Origin: Oceanococcus sp964629015
GTDB taxonomy: Bacteria; Pseudomonadota; Gammaproteobacteria; Nevskiales; Oceanococcaceae
Length of the DNA stretch: 64,000 nt
Direction of reading: 5' to 3'
Assembly: GCA_964629015.1 (NCBI GenBank)
Contig: CAZVMN010000009.1
Location: 1-64,000, forward strand
The translations under genes and the position numbers were made by a program. Numbering within the stretch: position 1 is the first letter of the stretch; every line of letters begins with the position of its first letter. This document shows positions 1 to 8,109 of this stretch, piece by piece. The notes under the pieces were generated by a model. The model did not search any database. It was not told where the DNA came from and saw nothing but the letters and a program-made list of their open reading frames with translations.

Positions 1-35
1 GTCTCCTCATGTGAGAGTAGGTCATCGCCAGGCTT
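1..35 (+). rRNA. rrf: 5S ribosomal RNA, 3' end only
   Basis: The first bases read as the closing part of a bacterial 5S rRNA: GTCTCCTCATGTGAGAGTAG followed by GGTCATCGCCAGGCT, which parallels the E. coli 3' end (GTCTCCCCATGCGAGAGTAG ... CTGCCAGGCAT). The rest of the gene, and presumably 16S and 23S, lies left of the window. The exact mature 3' end is uncertain by a few bases. A strong terminator follows directly. Confidence 0.88.
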
Positions 36-42
36 TAACACC

Positions 43-78
43 GACCCCGGTCCTGCTTGCAGGTCCGGGGTTTTTTTT
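43..78 (+). terminator. Rho-independent terminator of the rRNA operon
   Basis: CCCCGG (45-50) pairs with CCGGGG (65-70), with an inner CCTG/CAGG stem separated by one T:T mismatch, followed by a run of eight T (71-78). It lies just after the 5S 3' end on the same strand, so it ends the rRNA transcript. The opposite strand has no T-run, so it is not clearly bidirectional for the converging dnaE2. Confidence 0.9.
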
Positions 79-93
79 ATGGCCGACATTTGG

Positions 94-3000
94 CTAATGG
101 AAATCCCGGGATCGAGTCTGCAGGGTGCCCAGCAGGTGACTGTGGTCCTCCAGCGACTGAACTAGCAAGTGGCTGACGCCCTGACGGTTTTCGTTGATGC
201 CCTGTGCGATGACCAAAGGCGCTTGCAGCACCTCAAGACGATGTCTGTCGAGCACGTTCTGACGAATGACCAGATTGATCGTTCCGGTCTCATCTTCCAG
301 CGTCATGAAAATAATGCCCTGAGCGCTGCCCGGACGTTGCCGATTTGTCACCAGACCGGCCACCCGGCAAGGTCGTCCATCACCCAACTTTCGCCAATGA
401 CGAGCCGTGATGGCCTGTCGGCTGGTCAGGTGCTGACGGATGAGTGCGAGTGGGTGCCGGCGCAGGCTGAGTCCCAGGCTCGCATAATCTTCGATGATGT
501 TCCTACCTTCACTCGGAGCGCTCAAATGGGCCTTAGTCTCGCGCGGCTTGAGCGTATTCTGCGTGGCTGTTGTGGGAGCTTGGGCTAGCCAATGAGCTTG
601 GTGTCGAGAGCCCGCCAAGGATTTGAGAGCGTCTGCACGGGCCAATGCTAGGCGGTCTTGCTCACTCAAATCGGCCTGTTGAAACAACGTTTCCAGATCT
701 GGGACAGATCCGAGTTGAGCAATGCGTAACCCTCCAGCTGTGCTGAGCCCCTTGATCATTGAAAGCCCCAGGCGCACGGCGGGCTGATTCGTTTTACGGC
801 TGAATTCCAGCGTGCTGTCCCACTGGCTATGCACGACATCGGGGGGATGCGTAGTGACGTGATGCTGACGGCGAAAATCCTGGATCAGCTGAGAGGGCGA
901 GTAGAAGCCCATGGGCTGGCTGTTGAGTAGCGCCGCCAGAAATGCGGCAGGGTGATGTCGTTTCAGCCACGCTGAGACGTAGACCAAGGCGGCGAAGCTG
1001 GCGGCGTGCGATTCGGGGAAGCCGTAATCGGCAAAGCCTTTGATCTGTTCGAATATGCGCTGGGCGAATTGCGGGCTGATCCCATTGCGTTTGAAGCCCT
1101 CTTTGAGCCGCGTTTCAAACCGTTCCAGCTTGCCGTAGCCGCTTCGACCCCACGCGGCCATGGAGCGACGTACCCGGTCTGCTTCCCCCGGGGGAAAGCC
1201 GGCTCCGACCACACACACTTCCATGACTTGTTCTTGAAAAATGGGAATGCCGTAGGTGCGGCCGAGAATATCTGCCAATTGCTTGGGATATTCGGGGTTA
1301 TAGTTGGGATCTTGGCGAGACCGCATGCGCCGCTCAAGATAGGGATGCACCATGCCCCCTTGGATCGGGCCTGGACGAACGATCGCCGTCTGAACAGTCA
1401 GGTCGTAAAGATCGCGCGGCCTCATACGCGGCAGCATGGACATCTGAGCGCGTGATTCCACCTGGAATACACCAACGCTGTGCGCTTGCCCGAGCATGGT
1501 ATAGACGGCACGTACGTCAGCCCCTTGCTGCTGTTCGCTGGCAAGAATACCTTCCCGGCTGAGGGCTACTCCTGTGTGCCGTTGAATCAGGGAAAAGCAT
1601 TTGCGAATCGCCGTGAGCATACCCAAAGCGAGGCAATCAATTTTGAACAGACCCACAGCATCCAGATCATCCTTCTCCCATTGAATGACGGTGCGATCTG
1701 GCATGCCGGCATTCTCGATCGGGACCAGCGTATCCAACGCGGATTCGCTAATGACAAACCCACCGACATGTTGTGAGAGATGTCGGGGGAAGCCGCAGAG
1801 CTCTCTACTCAGAGTCAACAACAGCTGGATATTGCGCGCATCGGGATCAAATCCCAAAGCGCGTAAGCGTTCTGGCAGCTCTTCGGCTTGGTCCCACCAG
1901 GCCAGCGATTGGTTGATGCGATTGAGGTCATCAGGCCTGAAGCCCAAGGCTTTTCCCACATCGCGCAAAGCACTTTTGGTGCGGTAGCGAATCACCGTTG
2001 CGGCCAATGCGGCGCGGTGTCGCCCGTATTTTGCGTAGATGTGTTGGAACACCTCTTCTCGCCGCTCGTGTTCAAAATCCACGTCGATATCCGGTGGTTC
2101 TTTGCGCTGGGGCGAGATGAAGCGTTCAAACAAAGGTGATGCGCGCTCGGGATCCACCACGGTAATGTCCAGGGCAAAACACACCGCAGAATTTGCTGCC
2201 GAACCTCGCCCTTGACACAAAATGCCCCGCGAACGAGCCCAGCTCATGATCTCGTAAACGGTCAGAAAATAATGCGGGTAATCCAGCTCCCGTATGAGTC
2301 TGAGTTCTTTCTCAATCAGCGCGCGGACACGCCCAGATTCGCCCTGTGGCCAATGCTTTTTCACACCGTTTTCAGTCAGCTGACGCAGATAGGCGTTGGC
2401 GTCCATGCCTCTCGGCAAATTTTCTGCTGGATAGCGATAGTGCAACTCATCCAGCGAAAATTCGCACAAAGCTGCCACTGTCGTGGTCTCTTGCAGCAGT
2501 GTGTCCGGGTAAATCTGTCGCAACACCTGGAGCGACCGTAAATGTCTTTCGCCATTGGCAAACAGGCGGTGACCGGCCTCGTGCAACGCACACTGATGGC
2601 GAATGGCGGTTAAGGTGTCTTGCAATGCGCGTCGCTCCCGCCGGTGCATATGGACCTCCCCGGTTGCGACCAGGGCGAGTCCGCTGTGCTCACTCAGCCG
2701 TTGCAGTTCGGCCAGTCGTGTCTCGTCGTGGTCTGTGCGATGTAAGGCGGTTGCAATCCACGCGCGTGCAGGGTGATGTTGCGCAAGCCAAATCGCATGG
2801 TTTGCAGCCTGCTCTGAGTCCTCGGGTATCAGAAGGAACAAGCAGTCGCGTAGCGATTCAACATCCCGACGGTGTATTTGATAGTGGCCTTTTGGCGACG
2901 AGCGCCGCGCTCGCGTGATCAACTGACACAAGGCGTGATAGCCATTGCGGTTCTGTACCAGCAGCACCAGTTTGGGGCCGTCAGTAAGCTGTACTTCGGT

Positions 3001-3195
3001 GCCGATGATCAATTTCAAGCCCAGCTCCTGGGCGTGGACATGGGCCCGCACGATACCTGCCAGCGAGCATTCGTCGGTCAGCGCCAAGGCGTGGTAGCCC
3101 AGCTGGTGGGCTTGTTCTACCAATTCCTGCGGGTGCGAGGCTCCGCGTAGAAAGCTGAAATTGCTCAGGCAATGAAGTTCGGCATAGGGCGTCAT
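94..3195 (-). CDS. dnaE2: Error-prone DNA polymerase DnaE2 (ImuC)
   Basis: Alpha-subunit-like C-family polymerase of about 1033 residues, used for SOS translesion synthesis. It opens with the PHP-domain signature YAELHCLSNFSFLRGAS. The palm carries CQGRGSAANS and the catalytic acidic motif PPDIDVDFEHERR, and the C-terminus holds an OB-fold (residues about 930-1010). I chose the ATG at 3195 because MTPYAELHCL is the usual DnaE2 start and this ATG overlaps the imuB stop by four bases (ATGA). An in-frame ATG eight codons upstream (3219) is less likely. It is the last gene of lexA-imuA-imuB-dnaE2, so LexA control is expected. DnaE2 of this family works with ImuA/ImuB and the beta clamp. Confidence 0.95.
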   Translation of the reverse strand: MTPYAELHCLSNFSFLRGASHPQELVEQAHQLGYHALALTDECSLAGIVRAHVHAQELGLKLIIGTEVQLTDGPKLVLLVQNRNGYHALCQLITRARRSSPKGHYQIHRRDVESLRDCLFLLIPEDSEQAANHAIWLAQHHPARAWIATALHRTDHDETRLAELQRLSEHSGLALVATGEVHMHRRERRALQDTLTAIRHQCALHEAGHRLFANGERHLRSLQVLRQIYPDTLLQETTTVAALCEFSLDELHYRYPAENLPRGMDANAYLRQLTENGVKKHWPQGESGRVRALIEKELRLIRELDYPHYFLTVYEIMSWARSRGILCQGRGSAANSAVCFALDITVVDPERASPLFERFISPQRKEPPDIDVDFEHERREEVFQHIYAKYGRHRAALAATVIRYRTKSALRDVGKALGFRPDDLNRINQSLAWWDQAEELPERLRALGFDPDARNIQLLLTLSRELCGFPRHLSQHVGGFVISESALDTLVPIENAGMPDRTVIQWEKDDLDAVGLFKIDCLALGMLTAIRKCFSLIQRHTGVALSREGILASEQQQGADVRAVYTMLGQAHSVGVFQVESRAQMSMLPRMRPRDLYDLTVQTAIVRPGPIQGGMVHPYLERRMRSRQDPNYNPEYPKQLADILGRTYGIPIFQEQVMEVCVVGAGFPPGEADRVRRSMAAWGRSGYGKLERFETRLKEGFKRNGISPQFAQRIFEQIKGFADYGFPESHAASFAALVYVSAWLKRHHPAAFLAALLNSQPMGFYSPSQLIQDFRRQHHVTTHPPDVVHSQWDSTLEFSRKTNQPAVRLGLSMIKGLSTAGGLRIAQLGSVPDLETLFQQADLSEQDRLALARADALKSLAGSRHQAHWLAQAPTTATQNTLKPRETKAHLSAPSEGRNIIEDYASLGLSLRRHPLALIRQHLTSRQAITARHWRKLGDGRPCRVAGLVTNRQRPGSAQGIIFMTLEDETGTINLVIRQNVLDRHRLEVLQAPLVIAQGINENRQGVSHLLVQSLEDHSHLLGTLQTRSRDFH

Positions 3196-4589
3196 GCGAA
3201 GAAACCGTGGACGAACCATTGCGAAGGATGGCGGTGATCGCGGAAGACCCAGAGATAGCGGTTCAGTGGGTCGCGTGCCCGGTAATAATCACGCTGGCAA
3301 TCCTGCTCCCACCAACCGCTTTCAAGCCGTTCAAGACGGCTGCACAACTGCAAACGGGAAACATCGATGGGTTGTGGATTGGCCAGCAGCCAGATGGGTC
3401 GGGCTCGACGGTCTTGCACATCGGCATGGCCTTGATCCGGTTTGACCCGCAGAAAAGCCGATTCAGGGTGGTGAGTGGCGACGCTTTGCAGTGAGTACAG
3501 TGCTGATGGGCCCAATCGCGCGGCCAAGCGTTCCAAGATGGCTTGTCGCTGGGCCTGGGTTTGTTCCTGCCACAGGCTTTGCTGACGCTGGCCAGGTTCG
3601 CTGAAGTCTTGTGCCTGAACACTGATTCGGCGCACAGGCTCAGCCACTACGCACCGCTGCAGATGTTCGTGCAACAGGCTCAGCCAATGTTGAGCATCAT
3701 TTCCAGGCCTCTGCAAACCGATCTCAAACTGAGTGGGCGATTGACGCGTGTGGTGCAACGCAATGCGCAAACGCATCACACCGCAGTCGCGCCCGCGCAG
3801 TTCGGTTTGCAGCAAACCGAACAAATGCTCGAAACCTGGGATGAGGTGGTTGGTGTTCACGATGTCGCCGGACACATCAAGGCTGCGATGAAACATCGGT
3901 GGCGGCGTGAATAAGCGGCGGGGATCGGGTGTGCGCCCCACAAGGCGATCAAGGTCGCGCAAGTGTGCCGCTCCGTAGCGACGACGAAATCCATCGCGGG
4001 GGAGTGCTAGGCATTGACCAATGCAAGAAACGCCAACAGCGTCCAGGCGCTGCTGAATACGTGCATCCCAAGCGAGACAATCCAGCGGGAGCGGGCGCAA
4101 AAGTCGCTCCAGCTGAGTTTGCTCTCGTGCGGGTTCAAGGATCTGCGCCAATGCCAGGACTTCGGCGCCGCGTGGATAGGGCGCGATACCCATATTGGCG
4201 CTGTAGCCCAGTTTCTGAATTGCCTCTCGCATGGTGATACGCAGTGCATCAATGCCGCCAAACAGGCGCAAACTGCCGCCGATTTCAATCAGCAGCGCAT
4301 CGCTGCCAGACACACTGATCCGAGGACTGAATTGAATCGCCCAAACCGCCAGTGACTCCAGGGTGTCACGTTCTCGCCCTTCTTCTCGCGGCAGGCTGCG
4401 CAGCCGTGGATAGATGGCACGTGCGGTGCTGATCGGCATGCCGCGTTGCACTCCGGCTGTCTGCGCCAGCGCATTGAGCCGCAACACGCGTTGCTGAGCA
4501 TCCAGCACAACCAGAGCCTGATCAGGCGGCCTGGGGTGCAGTGCTTCGAGCGGGAGTTGCGGCAGATGCAGGCACAGCCACAGGGGCAT
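3192..4589 (-). CDS. imuB: ImuB, catalytically inactive Y-family polymerase homologue
   Basis: 465-residue DinB/UmuC-like protein that in the mutasome acts as a clamp-binding adaptor for DnaE2. It starts MPLWLCLHLPQLPLEAL, typical of ImuB. The catalytic acids of true Y-family polymerases are absent: the usual DxD near the N-terminus is replaced by CLHLP, and the SxDE motif reads SGSDALLIEI. A possible clamp-binding motif, QQSLW, follows the polymerase-like core. The 5' end overlaps imuA by 68 bases and the 3' end overlaps dnaE2 by four, so translation is probably coupled. Inactivity is inferred from the missing residues and from known ImuB proteins. Confidence 0.93.
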   Translation of the reverse strand: MPLWLCLHLPQLPLEALHPRPPDQALVVLDAQQRVLRLNALAQTAGVQRGMPISTARAIYPRLRSLPREEGRERDTLESLAVWAIQFSPRISVSGSDALLIEIGGSLRLFGGIDALRITMREAIQKLGYSANMGIAPYPRGAEVLALAQILEPAREQTQLERLLRPLPLDCLAWDARIQQRLDAVGVSCIGQCLALPRDGFRRRYGAAHLRDLDRLVGRTPDPRRLFTPPPMFHRSLDVSGDIVNTNHLIPGFEHLFGLLQTELRGRDCGVMRLRIALHHTRQSPTQFEIGLQRPGNDAQHWLSLLHEHLQRCVVAEPVRRISVQAQDFSEPGQRQQSLWQEQTQAQRQAILERLAARLGPSALYSLQSVATHHPESAFLRVKPDQGHADVQDRRARPIWLLANPQPIDVSRLQLCSRLERLESGWWEQDCQRDYYRARDPLNRYLWVFRDHRHPSQWFVHGFFA

Positions 4590-5190
4590 GGTCTGTTAGC
4601 GGCAGAATGAAAGAGGATGGGCGGCCGCCACGGGCTTTGAGGATGCGGATGTACAGTCCGTTATCGGACGTGGCTTCAAGATACAGTCGTAAAGCGGCCG
4701 GAGAGGGGCTGTTGAGCGCACTGGCGGGGCGAAAAACGAAGGCTCGGCTGGCGCCCGTTTCTGCCGCAAGCTGCAGACGTCTTAAGGTGCTCATGGACAG
4801 ATTGGCAAACCACCCCAGAACGGCATGCTCAGTGCCGCCACGCAGGAGCTGTTCCATGGCCCACAAGCCCTCTGTCGGTGTCTGCGGCTGGACGATCAGC
4901 AACTCACTCAAGTTGATGCCGGCTTGCGCCAATGCCGGCGCATAGGGTTGATGAGGCGGGTCAATCCAACTCTGAGCCTGGTTTCTAAGGCTGGGCAGGA
5001 GCAGGCGAATCTCCCCGATCCCTGGTGTTTGAGTGAGCAACTCGATCACAGCATGCCGAGGCCAACCGCGACCGGGTAAACGGCGATCCAATTCGGCGTG
5101 GCCGGTGCGTTGATCGGCCAAAGAGACCTGCGACATGCCACGCCACACGCGGGGATGATGGAGCAATTGCTCTAACGAGACGTGCTCCAT
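4522..5190 (-). CDS. imuA: ImuA, translesion synthesis cell-division-inhibitor-like protein
   Basis: 222-residue RecA/SulA-like protein of the SOS mutagenesis cassette. The early segment (GHAELDRRLPGRGWPRHAVIELL) matches the ImuA pattern in which the RecA-like core follows, and it ends in an Ala/Pro-rich tail. It starts one base after the lexA stop and overlaps imuB by 68 bases, so the four genes behave as one transcript. ImuA proteins interact with ImuB and DnaE2, and their biochemical role is less defined than that of the others. No intact Walker A (GxxxxGKT) was seen. Confidence 0.9.
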   Translation of the reverse strand: MEHVSLEQLLHHPRVWRGMSQVSLADQRTGHAELDRRLPGRGWPRHAVIELLTQTPGIGEIRLLLPSLRNQAQSWIDPPHQPYAPALAQAGINLSELLIVQPQTPTEGLWAMEQLLRGGTEHAVLGWFANLSMSTLRRLQLAAETGASRAFVFRPASALNSPSPAALRLYLEATSDNGLYIRILKARGGRPSSFILPLTDHAPVAVPASAATPARSTAPQAA

Positions 5191-5191
5191 G

Positions 5192-5800
5192 TCATTTGCC
5201 GGGGCGGATCAGGCCGACCATGCGGCCTTCAATGACCAGCGATTGATAACGCAGGTCGATCTCAATCGGTATGAAGTCAGGGTTGGCGGGCAGAAGACGC
5301 ACGTGATGATGGCGTTGCTCGAAGCGTTTGACTGTCACTTCATCCTCCAGGCGTGCAACGATGATGTCGCCATTGCGAGCCTCGGGGGTTTGCTGCACAG
5401 CCAACAGATCGCCGTCGAGAATGCCAGCATCACGCATGCTCTGGCCACGCACGCTCAGCAGATAGTCTGCACGGGGGCGAAACAAGGCTGGGTCGACCTG
5501 ATGTTCTGCGATGACGTGCTCGATCGCCAGGATGGGTTGCCCGGCGGCAACCTGGCCAACCAGCGGCAATCTCTGAACCGGCGCGGTGCCCTCGTGCAAA
5601 ACGATGCCGCGCGAGGAGCCGGGATGCAGTGTCAGCGCGCCTTTTCTGGCCAGCGCGTCGAGATGATCGCGGGTTGCCGTACGCGATCGAAATCCCATGG
5701 CCACCGTAATTTCAGACTGTGTCGGTGGCCGTTGGTGCTGTTGAATGTGCTGGCGGATCCAATCGAGGATCTGCTGTTGGCGTGGGGTCAAGTCATCCAT
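5192..5800 (-). CDS. lexA: LexA repressor, SOS master regulator
   Basis: 202-residue S24 peptidase-type repressor. The N-terminal winged HTH contains TPRQQQILDWIR and PPTQSEITVAMGFRS. The self-cleavage site is Ala86-Gly87 (QVAAGQP), and the Ser121 (RGQSMRD) / Lys158 (VTVKRF) dyad is intact, so RecA-stimulated autoproteolysis should work. It heads the lexA-imuA-imuB-dnaE2 operon. A LexA box begins two bases before the ATG, and the TATAAT -10 lies within it, putting the expected transcription start at or next to the A of the ATG. No Shine-Dalgarno sequence is present, so the message is probably leaderless. Confidence 0.97.
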   Translation of the reverse strand: MDDLTPRQQQILDWIRQHIQQHQRPPTQSEITVAMGFRSRTATRDHLDALARKGALTLHPGSSRGIVLHEGTAPVQRLPLVGQVAAGQPILAIEHVIAEHQVDPALFRPRADYLLSVRGQSMRDAGILDGDLLAVQQTPEARNGDIIVARLEDEVTVKRFEQRHHHVRLLPANPDFIPIEIDLRYQSLVIEGRMVGLIRPGK

Positions 5801-5830
5801 ACTGTCATTATAGGCAGTATGGATGACTTG
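5789..5830. repeat. 42-bp near-perfect palindrome over the lexA start and operator
   Basis: Bases 5789-5804 and 5815-5830 are perfect 16-bp inverted repeats around a 10-base centre. The left arm contains the lexA start codon and codons 2-4. The right arm is an exact mirror of it, so ATGGATGACTTG occurs on both strands. The LexA box is at the middle, but a LexA box needs only its 4-bp half sites, so the extra symmetry is not explained by LexA binding. Confidence 0.95.
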
Positions 5831-5834
5831 TATA
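5802..5834 (-). promoter_or_regulatory. lexA promoter with overlapping LexA box
   Basis: The operator reads CTGT-N8-GCAG (5802-5817), one base from the E. coli-type CTGT-N8-ACAG. On the minus strand a perfect TATAAT (5812-5807) sits inside it, and a weak -35 candidate, TATACA (5834-5829), lies 16 bases upstream. This placement makes lexA autoregulated and predicts a start of transcription at about 5800, the first base of the lexA ATG. The -35 call is tentative. Confidence 0.85.
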
Positions 5835-5843
5835 GCGTCTGGG

Positions 5844-6122
5844 TCAGCCAGAGACCTGGCAAATCTGTGTCAAACGCCCATTTTTCACCGAGATACGCAC
5901 AGTACGGCTGTTGTAACCGGATTCTCGCAAGGTCCATATTTTGCCCGATGGGCCGCGCAGCCAGGAATAACGATGGCTGACGCGGTCTATGGCTTGTATG
6001 GCGCGGCCGGTGTCATCGCCGACGCGTAAAACCTTCTGGCCGACGCGCCAGTTGGAATTGCAATGGGCCGCTTGGGCAAGGTTGCTGAAAAGAAGCAGAA
6101 GAATCGGGACAAACAAGCGCAT
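5844..6122 (-). CDS. Small secreted protein, DUF2845-like
   Basis: 92 residues with a clear Sec signal peptide (MRLFVPILLLLFSNLAQA, cut before AHCN), so the mature protein is about 74 residues and periplasmic. The pattern Cys ... VGQKVLRVGDDTGRAIQAI ... VKNGRLTQIC resembles DUF2845/BamE-like small domains, with two Cys that could pair. That family call is by eye and weak. A good ribosome site (GGAG, about six bases before the ATG) supports the start. It lies 43 bases upstream of lexA on the same strand, so read-through into lexA is possible. Function unknown. Confidence 0.7.
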   Translation of the reverse strand: MRLFVPILLLLFSNLAQAAHCNSNWRVGQKVLRVGDDTGRAIQAIDRVSHRYSWLRGPSGKIWTLRESGYNSRTVRISVKNGRLTQICQVSG

Positions 6123-6135
6123 GAGAAACTCCGAG

Positions 6136-6161
6136 TTGCGTAGGTATTACTCTCTACGCAA
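6136..6161. repeat. 8-bp inverted repeat upstream of the small secreted gene
   Basis: TTGCGTAG (6136-6143) is mirrored by CTACGCAA (6154-6161) across 10 bases. It lies 14 bases before the start codon at 6122, in the short gap after the antiporter gene, and has no T-run in the leftward direction. It could be an operator or a leader hairpin; there is no further support. Confidence 0.5.
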
Positions 6162-6181
6162 CGGTGGTGTTTTCACGGACA

Positions 6182-7993
6182 TTAGCTGTTTTTTTGTTCC
6201 TGCGGTTGGTTGACCGGAGACATGCGCGGATCGGATTCAAACAGCTCTGTCAGCTCATCACGCAGTTGCTGGGAACTCCGAATCATCAAATCCAGATCAT
6301 GACGATGAGACAGTTGCCGTTTGAGCAAGGCCTCATCCGCCTCGCGGAAGATGTTGGTGGTGTGACGCGCTGTGGTTTCGTTATCGCCAAGCGCTTGCAG
6401 CACTTGTGTCGCCATTTCCAGACTGGACAACCACGTCTCACGCATCACGCCGTCCACACCCAGCTCCATCAGATGTAGCGCGTGATGACGGTCGCGGGCA
6501 CGACAGAAAATTCTCAGGTGTGGGAAATGACGGCGTGCCAGCTCGATTGTGCGCAATGCTTTTTCTGCATCGTCCATGGTGACAATCAACAGATGGGCAT
6601 GCTCAGCGCCGGCTGCGCGCAGTGTTTCGCGATTGTTCGGTTGCCCGTAATAGATCTTGTTGCCCCAGCGCCGCACCATGGCCACGTGAGCAGCATCTTT
6701 TTCCAGGGCGGTGAAGGCAATGCCGCGCATTTGTAGCACGCGCGCGATGATCTGCCCCATGCGCCCAAAGCCAGCGATGATCACCGGCGGCTCGGAATGT
6801 TCAATGGTGTCGTAGTGCTCCTGTGGCAGGCGTGCGCGTGCGCGGCGGCCCAGGTTGTCACTCAACATGAACAGCAGAGGTGTCAACATCATCGACAGGA
6901 TGACGATGGCAATCAGCGGTTCGGTGGTACTCGCACTGAGGACATTCTCGTGCGTGGCGGTGTGAAACAGTACGAAAGCAAATTCACCCCCCTGCGCCAG
7001 AATGAGCGCCGACTGGTTGGCGTTCACGCTATCAACACCCAAGGCCCGCGAGCCCAACCACAACGTTGTCGCCTTAATGCTCAGCAACGCCAGTGTGCCA
7101 CCCAGGATGATCAAGAGATTGTCCTGAATGACATGGAAGTCGGCTGACATACCGACCGAGATAAAGAACAGCCCCAGCAGCAAGCCTTTGAACGGATTGA
7201 TATTGCCTTCCAGCTCGTGGCGATACTCGGAGTCAGCAAGCAAAACACCCGCGATGAACGCGCCCAAGCCCATCGACAATTCGGCCCAGTCCATCAGCAG
7301 GGCGGCACCCAGCACCACCAGCAGCCCCGCAACAGTGAAGCTTTCCTCGTTGCCCCAGCGCGCAATGGCGTGAAACACCGGGCGCAGAAGGTAGCGGCCA
7401 CCCACAACCAGAGCGGCAATCACGGCGATGGCTTGAACGGTTTGCGCAAACAAAGAGGTGTCGCCGGGTTGCGAGTGACCCGCCGCGCCCATCAGCGGAA
7501 TGATGGCCAGGGCTGGAATCACGGCCAGATCCTGGAACAGCAAAATGCCGAAAGCTTGACGACCATGCACCGTGCCCAGCTGCTTCTTCTCCGCCAGGGT
7601 TTGCAAGACAAAAGCGGTGGATGAGAGTGCCAGGGCGAATGCCACAAATGCCGAGACGGACCAGCTCAAGGCAAACATCCAGTGCATCAGAAAGGTCAGA
7701 GGCACGGCCGCCATGAGGACTTGCAAGCTGCCATTGAGAAAAATGGCTTGGCGCATCACCCACAAACGAGCCGGTTTGAGCTCCAGCCCGATCACAAACA
7801 GCAGGAAAACCACCCCAATCTCAGCGATTTGCATGACCGATGCCACTTCTGCGATCAGACGCATACCGGAGGGGCCGATCAGCATGCCGGCGGCCAGGTA
7901 GCCCAAAATGGCACCGAAACCCAAGCGTCGAAAGAGTGGGACGGCGATCAGTGCGGCGATCAGATAGATCGCAATTTCAGTAAGATGGCCCAT
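6182..7993 (-). CDS. Monovalent cation:proton antiporter, KefB/KefC type (CPA2)
   Basis: 603-residue inner-membrane protein. The first about 390 residues form the CPA2 antiporter domain with many hydrophobic helices, including FLLFVIGLELKP and the QGGEFAFVLF motif typical of Kef proteins. After a short linker comes an RCK-N (TrkA-N) Rossmann domain, seen as VIIAGFGRMGQIIARVL. Kef proteins exchange K+ for H+ and are gated by glutathione adducts on the RCK domain. No ancillary KefF/KefG oxidoreductase gene is adjacent, so the KefB/KefC assignment and its regulation stay open. The gene is divergent from the RND pump genes. Confidence 0.9.
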   Translation of the reverse strand: MGHLTEIAIYLIAALIAVPLFRRLGFGAILGYLAAGMLIGPSGMRLIAEVASVMQIAEIGVVFLLFVIGLELKPARLWVMRQAIFLNGSLQVLMAAVPLTFLMHWMFALSWSVSAFVAFALALSSTAFVLQTLAEKKQLGTVHGRQAFGILLFQDLAVIPALAIIPLMGAAGHSQPGDTSLFAQTVQAIAVIAALVVGGRYLLRPVFHAIARWGNEESFTVAGLLVVLGAALLMDWAELSMGLGAFIAGVLLADSEYRHELEGNINPFKGLLLGLFFISVGMSADFHVIQDNLLIILGGTLALLSIKATTLWLGSRALGVDSVNANQSALILAQGGEFAFVLFHTATHENVLSASTTEPLIAIVILSMMLTPLLFMLSDNLGRRARARLPQEHYDTIEHSEPPVIIAGFGRMGQIIARVLQMRGIAFTALEKDAAHVAMVRRWGNKIYYGQPNNRETLRAAGAEHAHLLIVTMDDAEKALRTIELARRHFPHLRIFCRARDRHHALHLMELGVDGVMRETWLSSLEMATQVLQALGDNETTARHTTNIFREADEALLKRQLSHRHDLDLMIRSSQQLRDELTELFESDPRMSPVNQPQEQKNS

Positions 7994-8109
7994 ATTCCAT
8001 GCATTGGGGTGGTCAGCATGGCTCAGTGTAGGCTGCTAAATGCGCGGCGTCATGGAACCTTGCCGCGTGATGACCGTCTCAAGCCCTGTCCTGCAAGTCT
8101 TGCCTGGTT

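Noticed and set aside
3195..3219. An earlier dnaE2 start (MVRPRFLR)
   Set aside because: The ATG at 3195 starts directly with the conserved PHP-domain sequence and overlaps the imuB stop in the usual ATGA form.
5819..5980. A plus-strand frame starting MDDLYSVW, mirrored from the lexA start by the palindrome
   Set aside because: It overlaps the small secreted gene in antisense and has no family signal. The start is explained by the inverted repeat alone.
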